Position numbers and translations under genes: made by a program
Shown here: piece by piece, positions 11,213 through 22,800 of the stretch
Layout: each line of letters starts with the position of its first letter
How positions within the stretch are numbered: position 1 is the first letter of the stretch
From: Bolinopsis microptera
Lineage: Eukaryota > Ctenophora > Tentaculata > Lobata > Bolinopsidae
Direction: 5' to 3'
DNA: 64,000 nt
Assembly: GCF_026151205.1 (NCBI RefSeq)
Contig: NC_087079.1
Span: 8,608,635 to 8,672,634 of the forward strand
The notes under the pieces: model-generated
What the model saw: only the letters and a program-made list of their open reading frames with translations
Told to the model about the DNA's origin: nothing
The model's database searches: none

Positions 11213-11567
11213 ACTCTATTGCTTCCAAACAGCTTGCAGCGTCTTTAAAATCTGGAGATATTTCTAAAGCTTTTAAGATATCTTTTCGAGCTTCAGAAAA
11301 GAAATTCAGACGATACTGAACTTGAGCTCGGTTGTACAGCGCGGTCGTGTTGCTAGGATTGTACTTCAAAGAGTCAGTATAATCGTCAATAGCCTTGTAG
11401 AACTCTACTTGAAGGTAATGACACTGTCCTCTGTTGTTGTAAGCTGAAGATAAGAGCTGTTCTGGACCTGAGGTCTGGAGTTTGCGTATAGTCGAGGAGT
11501 ACTCCGCAACTGCTTCTATTAGCTTGTGCTGTTTTAGTAGCTTGTCAGCTTTGAGCAGCGCTTCCAT
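11175..11567 (-). CDS. TTC32: TTC32-like tetratricopeptide repeat protein
   Basis: A single-exon frame of 130 residues made almost entirely of TPR helices. Three units are visible: a degenerate first (KADKLLKQHKLIEAVAEYSS), then SAYNNRGQCHYLQVEFYKAI and ALYNRAQVQYRLNFFSEARK. The size and the block YNNRGQ-x3-L/F-x-V-x-FY-x-AIDDYT match TTC32 (human about 150 residues). TPR proteins of this size are scaffolds; no specific role is known to me. The stop lies 38 nt inside the downstream C11orf54-like frame, an arrangement expected of a dicistronic message rather than two independent animal genes. Confidence 0.82.
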   Translation of the reverse strand: MEALLKADKLLKQHKLIEAVAEYSSTIRKLQTSGPEQLLSSAYNNRGQCHYLQVEFYKAIDDYTDSLKYNPSNTTALYNRAQVQYRLNFFSEARKDILKALEISPDFKDAASCLEAIEYAVSNKACPKET

Positions 11568-12040
11568 GTTCCATCAAGATCTGGTGTGTATTGGGTTATG
11601 GATGAAGTACTTTTTAAACAGTTTAAAATACTGTCCATAAAACTGAAACAGTCGCTTCAATAAAAATGTATGCATGAGCAAATGTATACACTAATTGTGT
11701 AGCACCATAAACAATAAATATTGAATTTCTGTGCTTTAAAGTTATAATGTATCGATCCTAATAAGACAAGAAAACTCCACTCATTTTTCAAGTGTATATT
11801 CTATCATGATAACGCTCCATAATAGAAAACAAAGCTTTTATAATTGACATTAAAATTCAAATAAAATAATTGTCAAATTCATAATCTAAACCTCAGCGAA
11901 ACTATTTATCGTATCATACAAACATAAGAAAAAGATAAAACAAAAGCAAAATTTCTGGCTAAATTGAAGCTAGAACTGATATTATGATACCAATAAATAA
12001 CTTTAATGTGATCTAATAATTTGTCTTTAACTATACTATT

Positions 12041-14991
12041 CTAATCTGTTTTATCTTTATTTTTCTTCCATCGTTTCAATATTTCAAGATACGCAACTAT
12101 CAAAGGAAGTCCCACAGGCAAAAACAATGGAATGTAGATAGCAAACTTCTGGTCATCCGGGAAGTAGAGCAATGCGAGGATGGAGGGATCTGAGAATGAT
12201 TTCTCTGCAGCATTTCTTGCTAACGAGGCCTGATGTAAAGCTTCTGATAGTTTTCCTTCACTCAGTGCAGTCTGTGCTTTGTTAATTCCTTCTACGGACG
12301 ATGCAATTTGTCCCTGAAATGTAAGGGCACGTTTTAAAGTCAATTTTGGAAAAATATTTTGAATCTTGATAGTTAATTTTGGCAATACTTTTGAGTTCTG
12401 GCCGAATTCTGAAGTTTGTTATTTTGTAAAAGAGACTTATAGCTGACTTATCAACTTGATATTGATACTCGAACAAGAATCTTTTCTACGGAATCTTTTG
12501 TTCGGAACAACAGTCCTTATGGAGGATAATGCAAATCGTAAATAACAGTGAGTAACAGTGGTACTTGTTATACTGGTACTATTAATAGTACTCACAGCGA
12601 TATGGTCTCCAATGACCATGTTAGGTATTGAGTCCACAAGTCTTATCAGAGAATTCAGAGTATCAATGGACCTGGGGTATACAGATTTAGCTATTTTTAT
12701 GTTTAATTTATTGTCCATAAGGAACGATCAAACTATATAATTGAAACTCGGACTAATTAGCTCAAAGTGGAATAACAACTTACTTCAAAATGTGAGTGAG
12801 AGTTGCTCTAGATTCCATAAAGAACTTCTCTTGCGGTGAAATATCAGCAGAATTGGTGGATTTTAGCCCCAAAAGTTGTTTAAGTTGAGGTAACAGAACG
12901 TTAAATGTTGTGGAGTGATCTATCGTGGTTTTGTTACTGAAATAGTTATATCGTTATAAGTGGATGCCAGGAATTTGATTTTTTAAAGTTTTAACGATTC
13001 AAAGTTTACGAAAAACCTGTCACCATTCAATTCGATTAAACTTAATTCTAGCGGACCATGTACTGATGAGAACTTGACTGTTAATATATATTATAATAAC
13101 TAATTAATATTAGCTATGATAATAACCTGGTATCGTAGAGAAGAACAGCTCCAAACTGGGGGCTAAGAAAAGAGGGCAGCTCCTTCATATCACCATCCTT
13201 AGTTTTGATAACCAGAGGAGAGTACTTCCCTTCCATAAGGTAGATTATAAGGTTTATATCGTTGGTAGTCGAGGTTCCGAGTTTACTTTCAATCGGGTTG
13301 ATAAGGTGGGGGAGGTTGTTCTGAAATATATTGTAAATATTTTTAATGAGGTGGTGCATATTGCCTTGATATGAATCATAACTGCCGTTCGCGTTATGAG
13401 TTCTGCAAATCAACATTGGCATGAACTGGATAAAAGCCCTTTTTCATGAATTATGCGGCAAAAATGTGTTTGTTTCCAAATAAAATATCTATATTTTTTA
13501 TTTGTTTTTACGGTCTAATGATTGGAGTCATCAGTGAAACACATTTCACATTTTTAGTATACTCATAAAATTTACATTCTGAATATTATTTATTATAAAT
13601 AACAAGTCAATCTAACTCACCTCGGATATGAAATACACATCACCACTCTTAACCGGCTTGTGAGGTAGCTTGACATATCTCATAACTTGTGTTTGGTACG
13701 TGACTTCTGCTATACTACCAAGTTCTGTAATGAACGGCTCCAGGTATTGTTTTGTTCCTTCCACTAGGTTGTAGTCTAGCTTTATAGCTGCAGGATCGGG
13801 GTTTACCACACTCACTAGGATGTTGTAGGAGGTGGCTACTGCCATCGCATTACGCACGTCCTGAGACATTTGAAATAAGTTTTTGTGTTGGATGGCCATT
13901 CAGGACTGACAAAATTGGTATAACAGCTATATTACTATTATTTTTACTTATTTGATAAACCTTAAAACCATAATATTTATGAGTATAGAATATAGATAGA
14001 CTCCATTTGGTAAGTCTATACTTTATAACAGTAAATGAAGAACCTGAAGAATAGGATGTAGAGTTGGATCATCTAAAGCCAGGATATGGTTCTGTAGCTG
14101 AGTCAGTTCCACATAATTGAGAATATCTTCAGCAACATCAGCTATCATACGCTCTATTTTATCAAAGGAGATCTTAAGACCTTGGGGGGATATTTCAGCT
14201 TTGGAGGGTCGAACCACCTGAAAGGATGCACAAATAAGGTGAGATGGTATTCACGTTTTACAGAAATGTTATTGTTGAAATTATGATAAATGAGAAACCA
14301 CGTTTCTGCAGTATGGGATACTAATTGTCAGCAAAATTTCACAATATAAATGGTAACAAAGCAGGAATCAGCTACAACAAACATAAAATGTGGTAAAAAT
14401 GAACTCACATCATTGGTGAACAATATAGAAAACGACTGCTCCCCACATTTCTTAGCAATACTCAAATCTATGTCGTATATGACACGACCCTGATTGAACG
14501 CTCTTGATAGGAGGAATGGTTTTAGAGATAAGATTATCTGTTCAACTCGACCATGTTGAACTTCTGAAAAATATTTGGGATGTATTAAACATGTCAAGAA
14601 GCACGATGAAATTTTATAACCGTTCAACATACAAATATCCAGCGGTAAAATGAATTGTAAGGTAAATGATCTATAGAAACCATTTATTGTACACGTCAAT
14701 CAAAGTAGACTTATGACCATGTCTTTCAAAATGAGAAAGTTGGTACTTGGTTATGTTCGGCCGAAGAAATCAGACTTTCAATAAACACTCACCTGTCGGA
14801 TCAAAACACACACCAACAGGGATACTGAACAATGTCTTATACTCTGTTAACCCAGTTATCTGAGAGTGAGGCAGAGCAGCTCTGTAAGTGTCCGTAGTGT
14901 ACCACCACAGAGGAGTTCCTAATACTATCACTATTATTGAGTAGTACAGGAGGTTTATCTTCTGGACTGTTTCAGGGAATTTTAGCTGCAT
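12041..14991 (-). CDS. PIGS: GPI transamidase subunit PIG-S
   Basis: Eight exons in transcript order: 14991-14793, 14563-14409, 14217-14044, 13860-13621, 13320-13127, 12936-12784, 12671-12596, 12313-12041. Phases (1,0,0,0,2,2,0) agree throughout and give 487 residues (human 555). PIG-S is an ER membrane subunit of the complex that attaches GPI anchors to proteins. The N-terminus has a membrane helix followed by GTPLWWYTTDTYRAALPHSQI, a family signature. The middle carries NILVSVVNPDP and LPHLINPIESKLG. The C-terminus has the diagnostic LLYFPDDQKFAIYIPLFLP, where the second membrane helix begins, and a basic tail. The large luminal domain lies between the two helices. The shorter length is spread across the luminal domain; no exon appears to be missing. 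Confidence 0.92.
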
Positions 14992-15352
14992 CCTATAGGA
15001 AATCAGTTTAGATATTAGATACATTTACACATTTATTTGAATGGAGACAATTGATTGACGAATCCATGAGCCAACTATTATACTATATAATAAGATATCT
15101 CAATAAATTAATTTAATTGAACAGAATTAGCTATCAAAACAACGATTCACATGTTATTGAGATTGATAATATATAATGATCCATAAGATTTATCAACATT
15201 TAAAATTCATTCATGATTAGCATCTTATTCTCTTGAATTTTGCAAATAGTGTATTTTTACACAAGGAGATCCCGAATCCAGATACACACGAATCAGTCCA
15301 CATCTACTTATAAAATAAAAATACACAATACAGATAATCTGATAGAAGATTC

Positions 15353-16292
15353 CTAAAGTCCTGCTGATTCTTTTAAAGCATTATCGTAACCACCAGTTTC
15401 ATTGTTTATCTGTGTCAGTTTAGCCATTCGGGCTGGAGAGAATCCATAAGCTTTTACAGGTTCTGTAGTTCTCATTGCCTTGATCCATGAATGAACATGT
15501 TCGAGATTGGAGGGAAGAACAAAGTTCTGCCCCTTCTCTCCCATAAGAATTGGAATGGCCTCAATCCGCTCAAAATAAGGCCAAAGCATGTAATCAGCCA
15601 TGCAAGGCTGATCTCCACCCAGAAAATTTGTTGCTCTTGTTTTGAGCTCTTCTTCAAAACTTTTCAAATGGATCACAAGATTGCTAAAATTCTCAGACTT
15701 TTCTTCATCAGTTACCACACGACCAGGGATCTTAAAACAGATAGGATAGATATATTTCATCATTGTGCTCTGTTTTTCGACAACAACCCTGTCCAATGCT
15801 TTTTGTAGGGGGTCAGAGGGATGAAGCTTTGGTTCAGGATAGATCTGAAGTTAGAATTAAATTACTATGGCATTAATGTTGACTTCAAGTTTGAAGTCAA
15901 TTTTTTGAAACCTAAATTTGGTCAATGTAACTTAACATTTTAATAGAAATTTGAAAAAGTACTCAAAGCTTGTATATATAATAGTAAAAAAAGATCATTA
16001 AAAAAATGAGTTTATTCACCTCATCTAAATAATCACACGTTATCAATGATTCTGGTATTATTTTTCCCTTGTGTAGGATAACTGGTACTTTCCCTAGAGT
16101 CGAGTCAAGAAACCAATCTGGTTTTTTCTTCAAATTTATGTTTATGTTTTCAAAGGTAAGATTCTTTGCAAGGATAACAAGTACTGTTCTCTCTGCAAAC
16201 GGACAGAATCGCATATTGTAAAGCTGGAGTTTACTTTCATCTTCTTTAGCCGGTTTTTCAGATCCCATTTCTAGATGAGTTGATTCCCACAT
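15353..16292 (-). CDS. Omega-class glutathione S-transferase, copy A
   Basis: Two exons, 16292-16020 and 15844-15353, joined in phase 0, giving 254 residues. The thioredoxin-like N-terminal domain contains NMRFCPFAERT with catalytic cysteine C30, the hallmark of the omega class (dehydroascorbate reduction, thioltransferase activity), then LGKVPVI and the SLITCDYLDE glutathione-binding segment. The second exon is the helical C-terminal domain (GGDQPCMADYMLWPYFERIE). The start MWES is chosen because it is conserved in the neighbouring copy; MGSEK, eight codons in, is a possible alternative. It lies 419 bp downstream of copy B in the same orientation. Confidence 0.9.
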
Positions 16293-16710
16293 ATTGTAGC
16301 ACAACACCTATATATATCTCCATAGATGAATGATGATATAAGAATAGTAAGCAAATTTATTATTAAAAACCGGATCTAGATACTAAGCTATTTGTTTTAA
16401 ATAAAGAGGAGAAGACTACACTATTTAACAGATTTTGTACACTCATGGTAAACAACGATTCACATGTAATTAAAATTGATCTTTAATCATAAGTACATTA
16501 TTAATAATATTATCAATCAAATTTATCAAAACTTTAAAAATGTTTAATTTAACAGCCCAATATTATTCTCTTGTATTAGGCCACATAGTGTGTTTTACAA
16601 AACAATCCAGAATCCAGATGCACACAATCCAATTGAATTTAAATCAGTTCACATCTTGTGCAATAAAACATAGAATAAAACAAATCACAATAAAATATGC
16701 TAGAAAATTC

Positions 16711-17653
16711 TTAAAGTCCTGCTGATTCTTTTAAAGCATTATCGTAACCATCTGTTTCTACATATATCTGTGTCAATTTTGCCATGCGGGCTGGGGAGAA
16801 TGCGTAGGCTTTAACAGGTTCTGTACTTCTCATTGCCTTAATCCATAAATGAACATGCTTGAGATGGGAGGGAAGAACAAAGTTATGCCCCATTTCTCCC
16901 ATAAGAATTGGAAAGCCCTCAATGCGCTCAAAAGTAGGCCAAAGCATGTAATCAGCCATGCAAGGCTGATCTCCACCCAGAAAATTTGTTGCTCTTGTTT
17001 TGAGCTCTTCTTCAAAACTTTTCAAATGATCCACAGCTTTGCCAAATAACTCTGACTTCTCTTCAACAGTAACAACACGACCAGGAATCCTTGCAAAGAT
17101 AGGATAGAGATATTTCATCACTTCACTCTGCTTTTCAACAACAACCTTGTCTAGTGCTTTTTGTAGAGGATCAGAAGGATGGAGCTTTGGTTCGGGATAA
17201 ATCTGAAGCAAGAATTTAAAATAGTTATAATCAATAGGTTGCAATTGATTATAACTATGCATTGATGTCGAAGTAAAAAATCATATTTGTAATTCAAAAT
17301 GGCCAAAAATCTAGAAAAGAATGTACTTGAAGCTCATGTATGATTCATATCACAAGGTGAAGGAAACAGAACATAATCACCTCATCTAAATAATCGCAGG
17401 TTATCAATGACTCTGGTATTATTTTTCCCTTGTGTAGGATAACTGGTACTTTCCCTAGAGTCGAGTCAAGAAACCAATCCGGTTTTTTCTTCAAATTTAT
17501 GTTTATATTCTCGAAAGTAAGATTCTTTGCAAGCAGAACGAGTACTGTTCTCTCTGCAAATGGACAGAATCGCATATTGTAAAGCTGAAGTTTAGTGTCA
17601 TCTTCTTTAGCAGGTTTTTCAGAACCCATTTCCAAATGAGCTGACTCCCACAT
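16711..17653 (-). CDS. Omega-class glutathione S-transferase, copy B
   Basis: Two exons, 17653-17381 and 17202-16711, phase 0, 254 residues, with the same exon lengths (273 and 492 nt) as copy A. The catalytic cysteine in NMRFCPFAERT, the LGKVPVI segment and the GGDQPCMADYMLWP block are all kept. Most changes between the copies lie in the C-terminal helical domain (for example KYLYPIFARIPG against KYIYPICFKIPG, and ERIEGFPI against ERIEAIPI), the part that sets substrate choice in this class. The similarity runs on past the stop codons, so the duplication included 3' flank. Both copies look functional. Confidence 0.9.
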
Positions 17654-17699
17654 ACTGAAGCACACCACCTATGTAGTACATACAAATTATTGTAAAGCT

Positions 17700-18058
17700 A
17701 CTTTAGTTATGTGAATATGGGAAAAATGACCTACTGACCAGATTTCGTACGTTTATCATATAGAGCATAAAGCAATCTTTCAGCTTAAATATTCCTCTGC
17801 ACTTATCAGATGTTGTACAAAATTTCTGTTCCAGACTAATTACTGTTCGCTATTTTTTTTTAGATCAAAAATTAGTACAATCATTACAAACGCAACAACT
17901 GACCTTTTGAAATTGATGTTGGGATGTACGAATAGACGATAAGGACCTCAGACAGAACATGAGACCTAACATAAAAATGTTCTATCAGTAAACAAGAATT
18001 ACTACACCATAGATGCTCTTGTGTTTAAGTTACACTGACACTCATGAATAAAATATAA
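17700..18058. other. Spacer, no gene seen
   Basis: AT-rich sequence between the upstream side of GST copy B and the transposon block. No conserved frame or repeat was recognised. It presumably includes the promoter of copy B. Confidence 0.4.
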
Positions 18059-18180
18059 AAAGGGGGGACCCCCAACCCATGTAGCTGAGACACCTCACAG
18101 CAAGTAGACCAAAGTGGGTCTTGCTTGTGAAAGGTGCGTCAACTACCCGCTGAAGCGGTGGGTTGGGAGTCCCCCCTGGG
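18059..18180. repeat. Structured ~120-bp inverted-repeat element
   Basis: The outer arms AGGGGGGACCCCCAACCC and the complement of GGGTTGGGAGTCCCCCCT pair with about one mismatch. Inside lie a second imperfect hairpin (CACCTCACAGCAAG... against ...CTTGTGAAAGGTG) and a third small one (ACCCGCTGAAGCGGTGGGT). This nested hairpin block directly precedes the Helitron-like copy A. It could be the 5' part of that element, a small foldback element, or a structured RNA. No transposase is nearby. Confidence 0.5.
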
Positions 18181-18189
18181 ATCATTTCG

Positions 18190-18827
18190 TCCGTAAAATT
18201 ATCACCTTAATAATACCAAGAAATTCGTGTGTGTGTGTGTGTATGTTTGAAATTTCTGAACGGTTATACAAAAAAACGGTAAGAGTTACGGGACTGGTTT
18301 TTTCGGTATAGTGCCGACAAAACTCTGACGAAGCCAATAAGCAAATTTTATAAAAATCGGCCGGTGGTAAGTGGCTTAATTGATGGTTTTGTACTAATAA
18401 TGCAACATTATGGAGTGAGCCACTAAAATGGCTCACTTTTTCTTCCTATTCGCTCTCTTTGTAGCGTTGGTAATTAGGTTAGCTCCTCAAGTGATATTAG
18501 GAGTGTACTTGGGCACTGATTGTGGTCTGTTTAAACTGTAGAGAGAGTTCATACTTTCATACGACAATGTTTATGCATAATAGGGGGGGGGGGGGGGGGG
18601 GGGGAGGCACTCATTGCGGTCGGTTTGTTTACTTTCATACGACAATGTAATGCATGTTTTCAAATATAAGGCGGGTGTGGTGCGGAGTTAATAAGGGTTA
18701 ATTTCTAAAACGATTTAAAGCGGTTTAAGACGGGAGTGATGAGGTGTAATAGTCGTGGTACAGATACTATTGGATACGTGAGGGAACTGCGGCAGTGAAA
18801 TCCCGGCCGAAGGCCGGGTTACACTAG
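18190..18827 (+). mobile_element. Helitron-like non-autonomous element, copy A
   Basis: The right end is a classic rolling-circle terminus: a hairpin CCCGGCCGAAGGCCGGG at 18802-18818, five bases, then CTAG at 18824-18827 followed by T, matching the hairpin plus CTRR|T rule. The body (CA/GT microsatellite, TTTTTTCGGTATAGTG, TTAATTGATGGTTTTGTAC, a 22-G run, GTGTGGTGCGGAGTTAA) recurs in the opposite orientation at 55.26-56.34 kb. There is no Rep/helicase frame, so it is non-autonomous. The 5' end is unresolved; the two copies align from about ATCACCTTAATAA onward. Confidence 0.62.
18583..18604 (+). repeat. Poly(G) run of 22
   Basis: An uninterrupted run of 22 G inside Helitron-like copy A. The matching place in copy B is a shorter, interrupted G-rich stretch, so this run expanded after the copies split, or its length is partly a sequencing artefact. 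It could form a G-quadruplex. Confidence 0.9.
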
Positions 18828-18923
18828 TATACAACATAAAATAGTACAGTAAAATATCTAAATTTGCATAAACAAATCTAATACTTTCAACACTACTATA
18901 TAACAAATAATTTGAGTTCAGGG

Positions 18924-19877
18924 ATGGAAGAAAAAAATGTACCCGAGAGGGCGCCGACGCTAAAGAAGAAACGACAAGTAAAGATAAGCCCCTCAAAAGC
19001 TAAGTCAACAGCTGAGGATGTTTCTGCGCCTGCTGCAGAAGAAAAATACTGCCCATGTGAAATCTTTATGGCTGATGAGTTATCTGTGGAATGTGAAGCC
19101 TGTAAGTTGTTCTGGCATTCAAGTTGTGTTGGCCTGTCTGGGTTGACAGATGATATGTTAGGACATCTGACTAACTGGAAGTGTCCCATTTGCTTTGTGG
19201 CACCCCACACAGTTAAGGACACTGATGACCAGAGAGCTGTCAGGGCTATTGTCAAAGAAGAGCTCCAGAAGTTCACACCAGCTTTAGCGAACTCCTTAAA
19301 AACAGTTCTAAACAACAGCACGGACAAAAGTGTGAAAAAAGCTGTTAGTCTCTATTCAGATATTACAGCTAAGTCTCAACAAACTGTTCTGAAAAATCTC
19401 AGAAGTTCAGAAACAACCAAAGAAGTTGTCCAGCAGGTACAACGTAACATTGATGCAGATAGGGTGGAGAGAGAAAGAAAGAAGAAAAATGTTTGCATCC
19501 TGAAGGTACCGGAAAGCACCAAAAACAGTGTCAAAGATCGTGAAAAAGAAGACATCGACTTTTGCATCAACTCACTTGAGATGGAAAAGGGAGACATTGT
19601 GTCCTGCTTTAGAGCTGGCAGAGTCAATAAAGACATACCAGAGTACTGCAGGCCCCTTATTGTCAAACTCTATGACATAGAAGATGTAAAGTACTACACG
19701 AATGGAGGGAGAGGAATCCGGTCAAAGAGTGGTCATTGGATAAACGAAGATTTGTGCAGAGCTGACCGTAAGGCAAATTTTCAAGCACGGGAGGAAGCAG
19801 AGAAGAGGAAAAAGCAGAAGAACACAGAGAAGAGTCAGAAGATCGAAGAGAAGGAAGCTACAGTTGCAAAGGAATAA
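18924..19877 (+). CDS. LINE ORF1: PHD finger plus coiled coil, intact
   Basis: A 317-residue protein starting at ATG 18924. After a basic N-terminus comes a C4HC3 PHD finger (CPCEIF, CEACKLFWHSSC, WKCPIC), then a probable coiled coil with many lysines and glutamates, and an RNA-binding-like block (NVCILKVPES, FRAGRV, RPLIVKLYD) typical of LINE ORF1 proteins. ORF1 proteins coat the element RNA. PHD fingers of this kind are known from CR1-group LINEs. The frame ends at 19877, and the ORF2 frame is already open before that point in another register. Confidence 0.85.
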   Translation: MEEKNVPERAPTLKKKRQVKISPSKAKSTAEDVSAPAAEEKYCPCEIFMADELSVECEACKLFWHSSCVGLSGLTDDMLGHLTNWKCPICFVAPHTVKDTDDQRAVRAIVKEELQKFTPALANSLKTVLNNSTDKSVKKAVSLYSDITAKSQQTVLKNLRSSETTKEVVQQVQRNIDADRVERERKKKNVCILKVPESTKNSVKDREKEDIDFCINSLEMEKGDIVSCFRAGRVNKDIPEYCRPLIVKLYDIEDVKYYTNGGRGIRSKSGHWINEDLCRADRKANFQAREEAEKRKKQKNTEKSQKIEEKEATVAKE

Positions 19878-19882
19878 GCATA

Positions 19883-22800
19883 TTGTATACTAATGCTAGT
19901 GGATTCTTTAACAAAATAGATGAAGTAAAATGTTTATTGATGCTAAACAAGAACATTGATATTATATGTGTCACAGAGACACATTTTGATAATGATATTT
20001 TAGATGCTGAAGTTCAAATTGACGGTTACACAATTTTTAGAAAAGACCGTGACTTTAAAATTGAATCTTCTAAAAAGGATATTAGTTCTGGAGGAGGGTC
20101 CATCATTTATGTTAAGAATTATATTAATTCATAATTAGTAAAAGAAAGTTGTAATGCACTTGATTCTTTAGCTGTGTTAATAGATACTGCAAGTGGTAAA
20201 CTTTGTATTGGATGTATTTATAGATCACCATCTTTAAATTCTGACCAAAATTTAAAATTAATTTCTTTTCTTAAAAATATTTGTAATGTTAATAATGATT
20301 TTGAAACACTCCTGGTAGGAGACTTTAATTTACCAGATGTCTCTTGGGAGACTGGTTGTGTAAATGGAGGTTTGGTCAGCACTAATAAGTCATTCTTGAA
20401 TCAAGAAATCTATATTGATATGTTTAACGAAGCAGGGTTGTCCTGGTATTTTACTACTGAAATAACAAGGCGGAGGGTTGTAAAGGATAGACTCCAAGAG
20501 AGTCTGCTGGATCAAGTACTTTCCACCAATGATGCACTTATTAATAAATGCACAGTGCTGTCCCCGATTGGCAAAAGTGATCATGTCAGTGTGGTAGTCG
20601 ATCTAAGTGTTTCTGTAGATTCAATTAAATGTAAAGAGAAGATTCTGAAACCATCATGGGGTAAAATAACTAATGATGATATTTTAAAGTTTAGTATTGA
20701 AAATATTAACTGGGATTTTAGTTGCTCTAATGATGTTCAGCTTATGTGGGATGAGTTACATGGCGAACTTACGACTGTTGCTGGGATAGTACCGACTAAT
20801 TCGGTCTATAAAAACAACAGACCTGTGAAGCTGCCATGGGACACATCCTCATTGAAGCGCATGAGAAAGAACAAAGATAAAGCATGGACTGCATTTGATA
20901 TTGAACCTTCTAGTGTTAATCTTAGTCATGCAAGTAGTAAACAGCTCATCTATGAGAACGAGGAAGTGAAAGCAAAGATAAGATATGAGAAGAAGATAAC
21001 TTCTAATTTAAAGATCAATTGTAAATCATTTTATTCTTATTTGAGAAATAAGAGAAAGGTTAAAGCTTCGGTACCAAGTTTAGATAAGGAAGACGGTACA
21101 AGGACAACTAGTGCAGGGGAGTCTGCAGAGGTACTTGCAAGTGCCTTTAGTTCTGTGTTTGTTAATGAGCCACTCGGCCCATTACCTAGAAGTTATAGTA
21201 AGAATACTAATAGTATATCTGATATTGTTATTACCTTTGATAATGTTAAAAAGGAACTATTAAAGCTTAATATTTTTAAAAGCACTGGCCCAGATGGGCA
21301 TCATCCAAAGCTGCTTAAGTCCCTAGCTGGAGATGCTAGTTTTGTAACAGCTCTTACTAAATTATTTAGTGCCTGTAGTGATACTGGAAATCTTCCGGAG
21401 GTATGGAAGTCGGCATCTGTAGTTGCACTTTTTAAAAGGGCTCTAAGTCTGACCCTCTTAACTATAGACCAGTTTCTCTTACTTGTATTCTTTGTAAAGT
21501 TTATGAACAGTTTGTTAGATCCCATGTGTTAGAATTTTTAGAAGACCGTATTTCAAAGGACCAACATGGGTTTGTTAAAGGAAAATCTTGTTTGTCAAAT
21601 CTTTTGGAGACTTTCGACACTATACTTAATTTAATAGATGAAGGTGCTCCTGTGGACTTATTTTATTTTGATTTTAGTAAAGCTTTCGATTCTGTTCCCC
21701 ATTATCGCTTGATTAACAAGCTAGAGAGTCTAGGGATAACTGGTAAAGTTTTAGAAGTAATTACAGATTTTATCTCAAATAGAACTATGAGAGTGTGTGT
21801 AGAAGGTGAAACTTCAGAGTGGAAGATTGTATGGTCAGGAGTTCCCCAGGGATCAGTCCTTGGACCATTACTATTTGTGTTATTTATTAATGATTTACCA
21901 GATAACATTAAAAGTAAAGTTAAAATATTTGCTGATGATCTTAAGCTTATAGCTAATGCCTCCGAGCATGAAACTATAGCTAATGATCTGAACGAACTAG
22001 AGATGTGGGAGAGTAAATGGCTTTTAAAGTTTAATCCTACTAAGTGTTCAGTAATGCATTTAGATGTTAACGATAACCCAAGATCAAGTTATTCTCTTAA
22101 TGGAGTTACATTGGCAGAATCTGTACAGGAAAAAGACTTGGGAGTTATAACCCATAACTCTCTGCTTTGGAATGAACAGATTAAGGCTTCAATATCTAAA
22201 GCCAACAGAATGATATGTTGGATTGTTAGAAATCTGATTATCAGGGAAAAATCTGTGATGATATCCATTTACAAAGCTTTAATAAGACCCCATTTAGAGT
22301 ATTGTGTTCAATTGTGGAGTCCAGTTGCGGCTCATGGAAGTTGGGGGATCATCTTGGAGCTGGAGAGCGTCCAGAGGCGGTTTACCCGTCTGATTGACGA
22401 GGTGGGTACTCTTCCATACAGTCGTCGACTGGAAATCCTCAATTTGACAACGCTGGCAGAGCGGCGAATACGTGGGGACCTCATTGAATCTTTTAAAATG
22501 ATAAGTGGTTTGGCCAATTACGGAGCTGGTTTGTTCAGTATGAGCAGATCTGGTCTTAATGTGGTATCAAACAGTAGATGCAGTAAAAGTAGCAGTAAAA
22601 TGAAGAAAGTCCACAGTTCTTTTCTTCCGGAGAGGGTGAGACCATATTGGAACAAACTCCCCTCGGATGTCAAGAATTGTGGGACTGTGTTAAGTTTTAA
22701 AATAAGATTAGAGGCTTTCAAAAAAGAGACTATTTTAAACGGATCCGTAAATGATATTCATTTTTGGTATGTTTCGGACGAAGTATTAGGAAAGATTGAG

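Noticed and set aside
12041-14991. Calcium-channel alpha2delta or Cache-type protein
   Set aside because: First impression from scattered exons; the joined protein carries PIG-S signatures at both ends (GTPLWWYTTDTYR and LLYFPDDQKFAIYIP).
18912-18923. TTG start for LINE ORF1
   Set aside because: Frame-based extension only; the ATG at 18924 is the natural start in both copies.
18896-22721. Minus-strand frames antisense to the LINE ORFs
   Set aside because: Shadows of ORF1 and ORF2; they repeat identically in copy 2 and carry no domain.
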